Below, one piece after another: positions 1 to 8,600 of a stretch of DNA of 64,000 bases. Within the stretch, counting starts at the first letter, position 1. Each line of letters opens with the position of its first letter. Position numbers and translations under genes: made by a program. The notes beneath the pieces were generated by a model. It saw only the letters and a list, made by a program, of their open reading frames with translations, ran no database searches and was not told the origin of the DNA. This DNA comes from Dysgonomonas sp. PH5-45 (GTDB lineage Bacteria > Bacteroidota > Bacteroidia > Bacteroidales > Dysgonomonadaceae): NCBI RefSeq assembly GCF_029893235.1, contig NZ_JARXWE010000012.1, positions 1-64,000 on the forward strand. Reading direction: 5' to 3'.

Positions 1-44
1 GCCGATGGTACTGCTTAAATGTGGGAGAGTAGGTAGCCGCCAAC
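1..44 (+). rRNA. rrf: 5S ribosomal RNA, 3' end only
   Basis: The first bases contain the conserved 3' part of bacterial 5S rRNA (GCCGATGGTACTGC, then GTGGGAGAGTAGG and GCCGCC). The 5' two thirds lie outside the window, so this is the tail of an rRNA operon read rightwards. The exact 3' end (about 41-45) cannot be fixed without the 5' strand that pairs with it. A terminator follows at once, which fits 5S as the last rRNA gene. Confidence 0.9.
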
Positions 45-60
45 TTAAATCAGAGAGAGA

Positions 61-95
61 AAGTCCTTCACCAACATATAGGTGAGGGACTTTTT
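61..95 (+). terminator. Intrinsic terminator of the rRNA operon
   Basis: A 10-bp stem (63-72 with 81-90, one G-U pair) around an 8-base loop is followed by five T. It sits about 20 bases after the 5S end and no promoter is seen between, so it should end the rRNA transcript. Confidence 0.85.
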
Positions 96-213
96 CGTTG
101 TATGTATATACTACTATATACATTGGAGGTGGAGGTGTGTATTGAATATGATGGGGCTATCCCCGCATATATAACCCTCAAACCTTACTTTAGTAGAAGA
201 ATCAACAAATAAG

Positions 214-245
214 AAAGCGCCTCTAAATATTTAGAAGGCGCTTTT
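214..245. terminator. Hairpin terminator, probably for the leftward membrane-protein gene
   Basis: AAAGCGCCT (214-222) pairs with AGGCGCTTT (236-244), and CTAA with TTAG inside, leaving one bulged base. Runs of A and T on the two sides let it work in both directions. It lies 27 bases past the stop codon of the leftward gene. Confidence 0.75.
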
Positions 246-271
246 ATGAATTTTATATATGTGATGTTGAT

Positions 272-895
272 TTACATTTGTTGTGTTGTAGATTGTTCTA
301 CATTAAAGCCATCAACAAATAGTTTTTTGTAAATAGTGGCAGTACATCCCAAGCTTATGGGGTAATAAAGTAAAAAAGCTATGAATGAAAGTATTCCGCC
401 AATGGTATCACCTAATAATTTGAAAATAAAAGTGGCTACCAATAGTATAATTCCTAACGCTAAATTAACAAAGAATATAGTCCATTTATAACCATATGTT
501 GCCTGATTGCTTTTTACAAGGGCTTCGCTGGGCGAAACGCCTTTATCTAATAATATGAATATAGCTAAAGACCAGCCTATACCTATTATATATGCCGGAA
601 TAACCATAAATAAAGCAGCCGGAATCAGCGATAGCATCATTAAGCCGATAAGAGTGAAGAACTCACCCATATATTGACGGTATTTAGCGTCAAAAATAAA
701 CAAAGGAGAAATGACATGCCCTTTGCTCAGTTCAACAGGTATTGAGCATATTGCTATTGTTGTACCCACATTAAGGTAGGGTATCCAGATTGTGATAAGC
801 CACAATATAACGGCTCCGATAAGCGAAGCGATGTTTTTTAACCCAAGAGCAAAGCCTTCTTGCAACACTCCTGCAACAGTAATTTTTCTTTCCAT
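272..895 (-). CDS. Predicted integral membrane protein, function unknown
   Basis: This 207-residue protein is dominated by about five hydrophobic segments (roughly residues 22-50, 76-98, 100-117, 137-160 and 163-190). A charged, probably cytoplasmic loop with the motif SPSEALVKSN sits in the middle. I do not recognise a family. The loop-then-helix pattern resembles general DUF975-like membrane proteins, but that is only a likeness. The start MERKITVAG is preferred: a longer version would begin 19 residues earlier with a hydrophobic, low-complexity stretch that looks like non-coding DNA. It stands alone between a terminator and the thioesterase gene. Confidence 0.7.
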   Translation of the reverse strand: MERKITVAGVLQEGFALGLKNIASLIGAVILWLITIWIPYLNVGTTIAICSIPVELSKGHVISPLFIFDAKYRQYMGEFFTLIGLMMLSLIPAALFMVIPAYIIGIGWSLAIFILLDKGVSPSEALVKSNQATYGYKWTIFFVNLALGIILLVATFIFKLLGDTIGGILSFIAFLLYYPISLGCTATIYKKLFVDGFNVEQSTTQQM

Positions 896-993
896 ATTAA
901 GTAGTTTTATAAAAATGAACTCTAAAATATGGAAATATTGCAAATAATGCAAATTTTTACTTTAAAATGTGAATCAGCGGCATACCTCAAGCT

Positions 994-1011
994 CCAATTT
1001 GTCTTAATTGG
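994..1011 (-). terminator. Weak hairpin after the thioesterase gene
   Basis: CCAATT (994-999) and AATTGG (1006-1011) form a 6-bp stem with a 6-base loop, 40 bases past the stop of the thioesterase gene. There is no clear T run, so terminator function is uncertain. Confidence 0.3.
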
Positions 1012-1052
1012 AATATGCTGAAAACATAATTAGCATGCTTATAATGCGATTT

Positions 1053-1496
1053 TTAAAAAGTAACTTCCTCGAAACAGGAGATAACATCGCGCCATATTTG
1101 GGGGATAGGCATTGACTTTCCTTCGTCGGGATTGTAATAAACGAATGTCGATTTGCAGCGGCAACGTACTTCGTCTGTGTCGGTATTTCTGATTTGTTGC
1201 AAAAATACTCCGCTTTTGTTGCCTAAGTGCATAATTTTGGTGTCGACCGCTATATTTTCTTTGTAGAAGACGGGCGAAAAGAAATCGGTTTCGGAGCGGG
1301 CCAAAACAATGATGCCATCGGTCCAGTTTACAACACCGGCTTTCATGTCTTCAAAATAATGGCTTTTTCCCAAATCGAAATAACTGTAATAAATATTATT
1401 ATTGATATGCCCTATGGCGTCGATATCGCCAAAGCGTATTTGAATAGGTATTGTTTTCTTAAAAACCTCTTGAGTAATTTCCATTGTTGTTTTCAT
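1053..1496 (-). CDS. Acyl-CoA thioesterase, hotdog fold (4HBT/YbgC type)
   Basis: A 147-residue single-domain hotdog thioesterase. Near residues 22-35 it has the family signature D-x-D-x-x-G-H-I-N-N, where the Asp is the usual catalytic residue of 4HBT enzymes. Length matches the family. It should hydrolyse an acyl-CoA or acyl-ACP thioester in the cytoplasm; the substrate cannot be told from sequence. Its ATG overlaps the stop of the upstream DUF721 gene by four bases, so it is translationally coupled and is the last gene of a recF-DUF721-thioesterase operon. Confidence 0.85.
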   Translation of the reverse strand: MKTTMEITQEVFKKTIPIQIRFGDIDAIGHINNNIYYSYFDLGKSHYFEDMKAGVVNWTDGIIVLARSETDFFSPVFYKENIAVDTKIMHLGNKSGVFLQQIRNTDTDEVRCRCKSTFVYYNPDEGKSMPIPQIWRDVISCFEEVTF

Positions 1497-1786
1497 CTAA
1501 ATATTATGTCTGCTACAACATCCATGCCGGCATGGGTGTTCAGTGTTTTTATCATTTTTTCTTTTGCCATCATCAACTCCGAACGCAGTACTGAAGATGA
1601 TAGATGTACATAAAGCACACCGTTGCGTAAATATACGTTTGTGGTATACGACTTTACCGTTGCTCCGAAAAGTGAGTGCCAACCGGATATAACACGGCTT
1701 TCGGCTATCTTTTTGCGGAAAAACGGATTTTCTTCAAAATATTGCCGCAGCACTTCGCCTATCGATTCGGTATTTTTTTTTCTCAT
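1493..1786 (-). CDS. DUF721 (DciA-like) protein
   Basis: A small basic protein of 97 residues with the DUF721 pattern: an N-terminal helix (GEVLRQYFEENPF), a central W-x-x-x-x-G region, and a strand-rich end with LYVHLSSSVLRSEL. In other bacteria DUF721 proteins include DciA, which loads the replicative helicase DnaB. In many genomes the gene lies next to recF/dnaA, as it does here. It overlaps recF and the thioesterase gene by four bases each. The link to helicase loading is inference from the family and the recF context. Confidence 0.8.
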   Translation of the reverse strand: MRKKNTESIGEVLRQYFEENPFFRKKIAESRVISGWHSLFGATVKSYTTNVYLRNGVLYVHLSSSVLRSELMMAKEKMIKTLNTHAGMDVVADIIFR

Positions 1787-2895
1787 AGACTGCCGCCTTC
1801 TGTTTTGGTAACACTTCCCTGCTCCACAAAAAAGAGCCTGTAATCTCCACCTATTTCCCGTAGCATTTCCGAAAGATGTTCCCTGTTGGTGTCGGTAATG
1901 AAGATCTGTCCGAAGTTTTCTTGCAAAACCAGCGTTATTATCTGCTTCACCCGTAGAGAGTCGAGTTTGTCGAAAATATCGTCGAGCAAGAGTATAGGGG
2001 TTGTTATTCCCGCGTTTACCAAGAATGCAAACTGTGCCAGCTTAAAGGCTATGGCATAGGTTTTTCGTTGTCCTTGCGAACCTGTTTTTTTTATAAGGTA
2101 TTCGCCCAGATGCATTTCCAAATCGTCACGATGTATGCCCGCCGTTGTGAACCCCAGAATGGTATCCCTGCCACGGCTGTCTTTGAGCATGGAGGCCAAA
2201 TCGCTTTCGTGCAGTTGCGAGCGGTATGTCAGTTCTACCTTTTCGTTCCGACAGCAAATAAAGTCGTAATAACGTTGAAATGTAGGTGTGAACTGCTCTA
2301 TGAAGTTTTTACGGCGGCTAAAAACAATGGCACTTTCGTTCACCATTTGTTCTTCCCATAGATCAAAAAGTGTATCGTCGGCCATTCCATTTCCGGTTTT
2401 CAGCAAGGCATTGCGTTGTTGCAGGGCTTTGTTGTAACGTATCAGAGCGTGCAGGTATTCTTTATCGAGTTGCGAAAGTACCTGATCCATCAACTTACGG
2501 CGGGTATCGCTCCCTCCGGTAATAAACTCCGTATCTTCGGGCGATGTCATGACCAAGGGTAACGTTCCGATATGTTCCGATAGTTTCTCGTATTCTTTTT
2601 TATTACGTTTGAAAACCTTTTTGTGCCGGCGTTTCAGGCTGCAAAGGAATTCTTCTTTCCTGCCCTCCACGTCATACCACCCTTGTATAAGTGCCATATC
2701 CGAGTCGTGATTGATATTCTGGCTATCAACGGCATTGCTATGGCTTTTGCAAAACGAAAGATAATAGATAACATCAAGCAGATTGGTTTTCCCCATACCG
2801 TTATTGCCCAAAAAACAATTCAGTTTGGGTGAAAACGAAAGCTCACTTTGCCCTATATTTTTGAAATTGAGAATAGAAATCCGTTCTAATATCAT
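1783..2895 (-). CDS. recF: DNA replication and repair protein RecF
   Basis: This 370-residue SMC-like ATPase acts in RecFOR-mediated loading of RecA at gapped DNA. The Walker A motif GNNGMGKTN lies near residue 30, the ABC signature region (KTGSQGQRKTYAI) near 280, and Walker B (ILLLDDIFDKLD) near 310. A start 11 codons further upstream is possible, but the predicted promoter -7 box (2916-2923) puts the transcript start at about 2909. Only the ATG at 2895 is therefore transcribed. It is first in the recF-DUF721-thioesterase operon. Confidence 0.95.
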   Translation of the reverse strand: MILERISILNFKNIGQSELSFSPKLNCFLGNNGMGKTNLLDVIYYLSFCKSHSNAVDSQNINHDSDMALIQGWYDVEGRKEEFLCSLKRRHKKVFKRNKKEYEKLSEHIGTLPLVMTSPEDTEFITGGSDTRRKLMDQVLSQLDKEYLHALIRYNKALQQRNALLKTGNGMADDTLFDLWEEQMVNESAIVFSRRKNFIEQFTPTFQRYYDFICCRNEKVELTYRSQLHESDLASMLKDSRGRDTILGFTTAGIHRDDLEMHLGEYLIKKTGSQGQRKTYAIAFKLAQFAFLVNAGITTPILLLDDIFDKLDSLRVKQIITLVLQENFGQIFITDTNREHLSEMLREIGGDYRLFFVEQGSVTKTEGGSL

Positions 2896-2915
2896 TCTTC
2901 TTTGTTTTGCTTCTG

Positions 2916-2923
2916 CAAAGATA
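2916..2923 (-). promoter_or_regulatory. Promoter -7 box of recF
   Basis: On the minus strand this reads TATCTTTG, a match to the Bacteroidetes TAnnTTTG box, 20 bases before the recF ATG. No good TTTG is seen 19 bases further up, so the -33 element is weak. Confidence 0.5.
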
Positions 2924-3173
2924 CACATTTATTAGTTTACATCGCCGAAACCAAGAGGAAGCAACTTCTGCTTCGTGAAAACTGAACAATAGTGCAACGA
3001 AATTGGTTTAAGATGAATGAAGATATGGCGATAGGTTCAGACTGCTTATTTAGAAACATTCTAATATTTTGTCTGAGCTTTTAACAATCAATAGGGCATA
3101 TTTTAAGAAATAATGGCGTACTTTGTTTGCCTGTAATAAAGAATGATTCTATATAAGCTATACTGAAATAGAA

Positions 3174-3773
3174 ATGCGGAATATTAAAAAAATTCTGGCC
3201 GTTGCCGAAACATCATACATCATCCGTAAAGGACTGGTTTATGCCCTGTCGCAGTTACCGATGGTAGCAAAGGTTGTTGAAATAAAGGATTTTGAAGATA
3301 TAAACCAACAGCTTAATATCATTAAGCCCGATGGGGTAATAGTGAACCCGATGTTGTTTGGGCATACTTCAAAACATGATGTGAAGCAACAACTGAAGCT
3401 CGATAAAGAAACGGCAGTGGTGGCACTTGTCTATAATATGATTGACGAACGCTTCTACCGCTCGTACGATGCCGTGATACAGATAAACGATTCGGAGCGG
3501 AAGCTGGAAGAAACTCTTAGCAATGCGCTCAACGACAACAAAGAACCGGAATCGGGGCAAGAAGATTTGAGCGACAGGGAAAAAGAGATATTGATAAGTA
3601 TTGTGCGTGGTATGAGCAATAAGGAGATTGCCGAGCATCACAGCATTTCTATCCATACGGTTATCACACACCGCAGGAATATAGGGCGTAAGCTTGAGAT
3701 ACACAGTGTTTCGGGGTTAACGATTTATGCCATTGTGAATAAGCTTGTGGATATAAAAGAAATAAAGTATTAA
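3174..3773 (+). CDS. LuxR/FixJ-type response regulator with a degenerate receiver
   Basis: A 199-residue protein: an N-terminal receiver-like domain (about 1-120) and a C-terminal LuxR helix-turn-helix (about 131-195, with LSDREKEIL, GMSNKEIAEHHSIS and HTVITHRRNIGRKL). The receiver lacks the phosphorylation chemistry. The acidic pair is replaced by Ala11-Glu12, the phospho-acceptor Asp by Asn58, and no conserved Lys is evident. It should bind DNA without classical phosphorylation, perhaps constitutively or by sensing another signal. The hemerythrin-like gene starts four bases after its stop, so the two are co-transcribed and the regulator probably controls that operon. Confidence 0.85.
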   Translation: MRNIKKILAVAETSYIIRKGLVYALSQLPMVAKVVEIKDFEDINQQLNIIKPDGVIVNPMLFGHTSKHDVKQQLKLDKETAVVALVYNMIDERFYRSYDAVIQINDSERKLEETLSNALNDNKEPESGQEDLSDREKEILISIVRGMSNKEIAEHHSISIHTVITHRRNIGRKLEIHSVSGLTIYAIVNKLVDIKEIKY

Positions 3774-3777
3774 TGAT

Positions 3778-4473
3778 ATGATAAAGGATATAACGGTAGT
3801 GTTCAACAAGTCGATGAAAATGTCTGACCTTATAGATGCGGACTACAACCTTTTATTGTTGCTCAATAAATTGAATATCCGCTTGGGGTTTGGCGAGAAA
3901 AGCGTTGAAGCGGTTTGCCGCGAAAATAACTACGATGCCGATTGTTTCATATTTTTGGCTAATTTGCAGACAAACAAGTCGGTAACCGACCTTCAGGAAA
4001 CCTTCAATACATTGCCTCTGAAGCCTATATTGAAGTATCTGAAAGGCGGGCATTCTTATTTTCTTGAATACAAACTGCCTCATATCCGCCGTAAGTTGCA
4101 GGCTGTTTTTGTGCAGGAAGACACAAATCTGGCAAGCCTTGTAATGAAATTCTTTGACGATTATACCCAAGAGGTAAGAGAACATATGGAGTACGAAGAC
4201 GAAGTGGTTTTTCCGTACATAGAGTCTTTGCTGAACGGGCAAAAACAAGATTATTCGATCGGTATATTCGAGAGTCGGCATAACGATATAGAAGAAACGG
4301 TGAAAGAACTGAAGCAAATATTAATGAAATATATTCCCGATATAAAAGACCAGAGTCTGATAACGAATATATTGCTCGATTTGTATATGTGTCAGTCCGA
4401 ACTTCGGGAACATACTTTCCTCGAAGATTTTTTTACCATACCCCGTATTAAAGAACTGGAAAAGGAAATCTAA
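3778..4473 (+). CDS. Hemerythrin-like di-iron protein, ScdA/YtfE (RIC) type
   Basis: A 231-residue protein. The N-terminal 60 residues resemble the ScdA_N domain, and the rest is a hemerythrin four-helix bundle. Candidate iron ligands are His92, His136, Glu140, His168, His212 and Glu216. Their spacing (44, 4, 28, 44, 4) follows closely the one I recall for E. coli YtfE, the repair-of-iron-centres protein used under nitric oxide and oxidative stress. The Cys-Cys pair usual in the N-terminal domain (GIDFCCGG in relatives) is absent: residues 33-40 read NIRLGFGE. The role may therefore be sensing or NO/O2 handling instead of cluster repair. It is coupled to the regulator upstream. Confidence 0.75.
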   Translation: MIKDITVVFNKSMKMSDLIDADYNLLLLLNKLNIRLGFGEKSVEAVCRENNYDADCFIFLANLQTNKSVTDLQETFNTLPLKPILKYLKGGHSYFLEYKLPHIRRKLQAVFVQEDTNLASLVMKFFDDYTQEVREHMEYEDEVVFPYIESLLNGQKQDYSIGIFESRHNDIEETVKELKQILMKYIPDIKDQSLITNILLDLYMCQSELREHTFLEDFFTIPRIKELEKEI

Positions 4474-4487
4474 AAAAAGAAAACGCT

Positions 4488-4775
4488 ATGATAGAGTACG
4501 ATGTTATTAATAATGATTTGCAGAGCCGCTTTGAGGCTGCGAGCGATGGGCAGGTTATAGGTCTTGCCGATTATGTATTGAGGGGTAATAATAAGGTGTA
4601 TATTACCCACACCGAGGTTGATGATGCTTATGCCGGACAGGGCATTGCCGCAAAGCTGACCGCTGCCCTTCTGGATTGGATAAGACAGAACGGGTATCGC
4701 TTGGGCGAAAGGCCTATGTGCCCTTATACGGCTGCTTATCTGGAGCGTTATCCTCAGTATAAAGATTTGTTGTAG
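4488..4775 (+). CDS. Small GNAT-like N-acetyltransferase (YjdJ family)
   Basis: A 95-residue truncated-type GNAT. It has the acetyl-CoA-binding loop Q-G-I-A-A-K-L near residue 52 and the end motif C-P-Y-T-A-A-Y-L typical of the Gly-Asp-Tyr/YjdJ class of minimal acetyltransferases. It lies 14 bases after the hemerythrin-like gene on the same strand and is probably in its operon. The substrate is unknown for the whole family. Confidence 0.8.
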   Translation: MIEYDVINNDLQSRFEAASDGQVIGLADYVLRGNNKVYITHTEVDDAYAGQGIAAKLTAALLDWIRQNGYRLGERPMCPYTAAYLERYPQYKDLL

Positions 4776-4792
4776 AAGCTTCCTCTTCCCTT

Positions 4793-5287
4793 TTATTTGT
4801 TTGCAATTTCAATCACTTCAAGGTCTTTGATATTGCCTTCGTCAATCACGAAGCGGAGCAGGGTGCGTACTTTATGAAAGCCATATATTCCGGCTGCCCC
4901 GGGATTCATGTCGAGGCATCCGTATTGCTTGTCGTACATCACTTTCAGTATGTGCGAATGCCCGCAGATAAACAATTTTGGGGGATTAATACGAAGAACA
5001 TCCTGTACGGCAGGAGCGTATTTTCCGGGGTAACCGCCGATATGGGTCATCAGCACGTCCACGCCTTCGAGCGTGAACCGGAGAGATTCGGGAAAGGCCG
5101 CGCGTACTTTCATATCGTCAATGTTACCATATACGGCACGGAAGGGTTTGAAGGCCTCGAATTTTTCTACAAGGCGCATCGAACCAATGTCTCCGGCATG
5201 CCATACTTCGTCGCACGGAGCAAAATACTGAACATATTTTTCGTCCCAATGGCCATGTGTGTCTGATAATAATCCTATTTTTTTCAT
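4793..5287 (-). CDS. YfcE/MJ0936-type metallophosphoesterase
   Basis: A 164-residue calcineurin-like phosphoesterase. Metal-binding motifs are in order: D-T-H (SDTHGHWD, residues 8-15), G-D (WHAGDIGS), G-N-x-D (YGNIDD), and the His motifs MTHIGG and CGHSHILK. The size fits YfcE-like phosphodiesterases, which act on small phosphodiesters. The natural substrate is not known. The gene converges with the GNAT gene with only 17 bases between them. Upstream it has a TAACTTTG promoter box and a GGAG sequence eight bases before the ATG. Confidence 0.88.
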   Translation of the reverse strand: MKKIGLLSDTHGHWDEKYVQYFAPCDEVWHAGDIGSMRLVEKFEAFKPFRAVYGNIDDMKVRAAFPESLRFTLEGVDVLMTHIGGYPGKYAPAVQDVLRINPPKLFICGHSHILKVMYDKQYGCLDMNPGAAGIYGFHKVRTLLRFVIDEGNIKDLEVIEIANK

Positions 5288-5314
5288 CTTCGCTCCGTAA
5301 TGGGTTTACTTATA

Positions 5315-5322
5315 CAAAGTTA
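5315..5322 (-). promoter_or_regulatory. Promoter -7 box of the metallophosphoesterase gene
   Basis: The minus strand reads TAACTTTG, a match to TAnnTTTG, 28 bases upstream of the ATG. A TTTG at the expected -33 spacing is not seen. Confidence 0.45.
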
Positions 5323-5486
5323 ATAAACAAACTTTGTTTTATTTCATTCCGTAAGCAGATTCCGCGTAGAAACGATGGTACAGCAGAACATTAAACCTGC
5401 ATTTGGGGTTATATATAAATAAATATATCGGTGGTGCATTTAGAAAATAAAAACTAATAATTCGAGAAATAAGATATATTCATTTT

Positions 5487-5550
5487 GTCATCCTGAGTGT
5501 AACGAAGGTTCTTAAATAAAAGACACAGAGATTCTTCACTTTGTTCAGAA
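5487..5550. repeat. Palindromic repeat remnant (copy 1)
   Basis: GTCATCCTGAGTGTAACGAA (from 5487) is followed, after a short spacer, by AGATTCTTCACTTTGTTCAG (5529-5548), a diverged inverted copy. The same arm occurs at 11945-11966 and, more altered, at 20132-20192. It looks like a short non-coding mobile palindrome. The rest of the 348-base gap 5288-5635 is AT-rich and shows only the two flanking promoters' space; I see no gene in it. Confidence 0.55.
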
Positions 5551-5635
5551 AGGCAAATACTATAAAATATTTATAATAAGCTATTTGATATAAATTCTCT
5601 AAATACACTATGGGTTAAATGATTATCTGTATATT

Positions 5636-8600
5636 TTGAAACGGACAACACGAAATAGAATTCTTTACGGGGCATTGGCAACGGTATGTTTGCTCATTGC
5701 GGTAGGCTTCGCTTTGAATTGGTATCTGACACACCGGCTCGAAAGCATGCTGCGCAAAACGTTGAGCGAAAAGATATTGACTGCCACCGATGGCTTTTAT
5801 CGTTTCAATTTCAACAAGCTGGATATAGGTTTTTTTGATGGAGAACTGAAAATAGAGGGCATAAGCTTAGAACCCGACAGCCTGCGTTTGGCTCAGTTGG
5901 CGGCAACCGATAGCTTGCCTTCAACATATGTGAGGGCCAATGTAGGAATGATTCACTTTAAGGGTCTGAACCTGGCGTGGATGACAAGCCGCCGGAAATT
6001 ACATTTCGACCTATTTGAAATCAAGAACCCCGATATTCAGATATTGGATTCATCTACCTCGCAGGCGGTCACTGCAAAGCACGATAAAGCCAATAAAACC
6101 TTGTTTGATGTGGTTGCGCCCTTTATAGACGAACTTACTGTAAAGGTAATAAACCTTGAACATGCAAATATTTCGTATACGGCTTTGGGGGCGGAGGTGC
6201 GGGCAACTTATGCTCTGAAGGACGCCAGTTTCCATGCCTATAAGTTCCGTCTTGACGAAAATTCTGCTAAAAGCGGTAAACTGTTGTATTCCGAGAATTT
6301 CGATTTTCAGGCAAACACGCCGCAACGCTTGCTCGATAGCGAATATTTTTCGCTGAATACAGACAATATACAACTCAGTACGCGCGATTCGGTGATACTC
6401 ATTCAAGGTATTCATCTGATTCCCTACGATACAGATACAACAGAGCATACTAAAAGCATAGATGCTAAAGTATCTTCGATAGCCGTCAGGGGGATTGTTT
6501 TCAGCCGCCAGAATTCGCTCAATTATCTGGATGCGAATTCTTTTGTGATATCCGACCCCGATATTTTTCTGGCAGAAAAGAAAACAGGGGTACGCGATAC
6601 ACAGGATGATGAAATGTCGGATTTCACGGAATTCGAGGCTGATACAACCAATCAGCCGTGGTCTGTATATAAGATGATTAAACCTATTTTGAGAAGGGTA
6701 TCTGTCAAGGAAATCAGGATAGATGCCGCCAAACTGAAATATACTGTTTCGACAAAAAATGGTATGGATACATACACGGTCAATCGTTTCGATTTTAATG
6801 CGCATGATTTTCTTGTCGATTCGCTTTCCGACTCCCGAAACCATTTTTGGTATACCTCTCATTTTATGATTGATGCCCAGAATATAAACGGAGAGGTACA
6901 GAGTAACAATCACAAGATAAATGTAGGGCGTTTCACCTTCGACATGATTAACCGCTACTTCGATATCAAAAATATCGAGGTGTCTCCTTTGTCAAGAAAA
7001 TCGGAATCGGACTATCTTGATGGCACAATTGCTTCGATAAACGCTAAAGAACTGACCATAGAAAAAGGCATAGAAGCCGACGAACTGAATATTGTATCGC
7101 CAAACATAGAATATTTTAAACTGGGCAGTTCCTCCAAAACGTCCGTCACTGCTGCCGATACGCTTAAATTGCCCGTAGGTAAGGCCAAGAAAAATAACGC
7201 CTTAGGCCTTATTGAAGTATTTGTGAACCATCTTGCCATAAAACGAATCAGTTTGATGGGTGCAAACTTGGCTTATAACGACAGAAATGCCCGCATGAGG
7301 TATCGGTTGAACGATCTGAACCTTTTTGCCACAGATTTTTTCATGAATCACGAAACTCTGAAAAGGCAAGACCTGATATTCGATTATGAGGATTTTGGCC
7401 TTAGCTTCAGAAACTTCAACAATGTGCTGCCCGGTGGCCATTACAGACTGGTAATAGCCAATGCAAATATACAGAGCAAGGGTGGGGTGGTGCGTTTAGA
7501 AGGCGTCGATTTTGTACCGCAGGAGGGGAAATGGACTTCAGTTCCTCCTGTTTATTTAAGCCTTAAAGCTCCTTTGCTAGAAGTTAAGGGGGTGAACTTC
7601 GACCTCAAAAAAGAAGTGAATCGTTTTGATAATCTTTCGCTTGTCAATATACAGTCGCCCAAATTGCGGATTGTAAAGACCGCAGCCTCTGGCGCAAATA
7701 AAAAAACAGGTACGGCGTGGGAGGGGGATATCTTATCCCAGCCTCTTAAACTTGCTTTACTTAACCTGACGGATGCCGATATTGAATACGCTGACAAAAC
7801 CAGCGGGCAGAATATGACTTCAACTTTCAAGACGTTTAAGTTGAAAGACATCAGTCTTGCTTCCGGTTCCCGGTTGAGAGTCGATGACCTTTTGCTCGAT
7901 TCGCCTTCGTTGAAAATTACGGCAGGCGCACAAAACAATGGTACATCGGGCGGTTCTTCCACTCCGTTTTCCGGAGATATTGGCATAAATAAGGCGAATA
8001 TCCGTAATCTGAATTTTCAGCAGAATAGTTCCGATAGCAGGTTGGCTGTTTCGCTACCTCAGTTGCGTATCGAGAAAGCACTCTGGAACACCTCTTTGCT
8101 GGAATTGGGTACGTTGAATGCCGAAGCGCCTCATATTGATTATAAAGTGCTTGGCAAAACACATGCCGCAGGAAAGGAATCGACAGAAAAATTCGATATT
8201 TATAAGCTTCTGGGTACTTATGCCGATAAAATATCTGTCGGAAGTATAAATATCAGTAACGCCGAACTGAACTATCAACACAACAAAACAAATAATGCTA
8301 TAACCAAACAGAAGATAAATAAAACAAATTTTGGGTTGGAGCAACTCTCGGCCAATAACAAACAGCGCACAATGAGTTTGGGCGACCTTTATCTCGATAC
8401 CGAAAATCTGGCGATACCTGTCGGTGATGGGTACTACACGCTCCGCTTTGGTAAAATAGCCGTCAGCAAGAAAAACGAAAGCCTTTCGGTGAGCGGCATT
8501 CACCTCGATCCATCTTATAGCAAAACGGAATTTGCATACAAGCATCCACGCCACAAAGATTGGTTCGATGTGCGGGTGGGTGGCCTAAGGCTATCGGGCA

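Noticed and set aside
2958-2974. Small palindrome GAAGCA/TGCTTC upstream of recF as a fourth repeat copy
   Set aside because: It shares only a few bases with the repeat arms and lacks the GTCAT end.
6050-6913. Long minus-strand open frame inside the AsmA-like gene
   Set aside because: It is the antisense of a clearly coding frame, lacks family features and has a Cys/Ile-rich composition typical of shadow frames.
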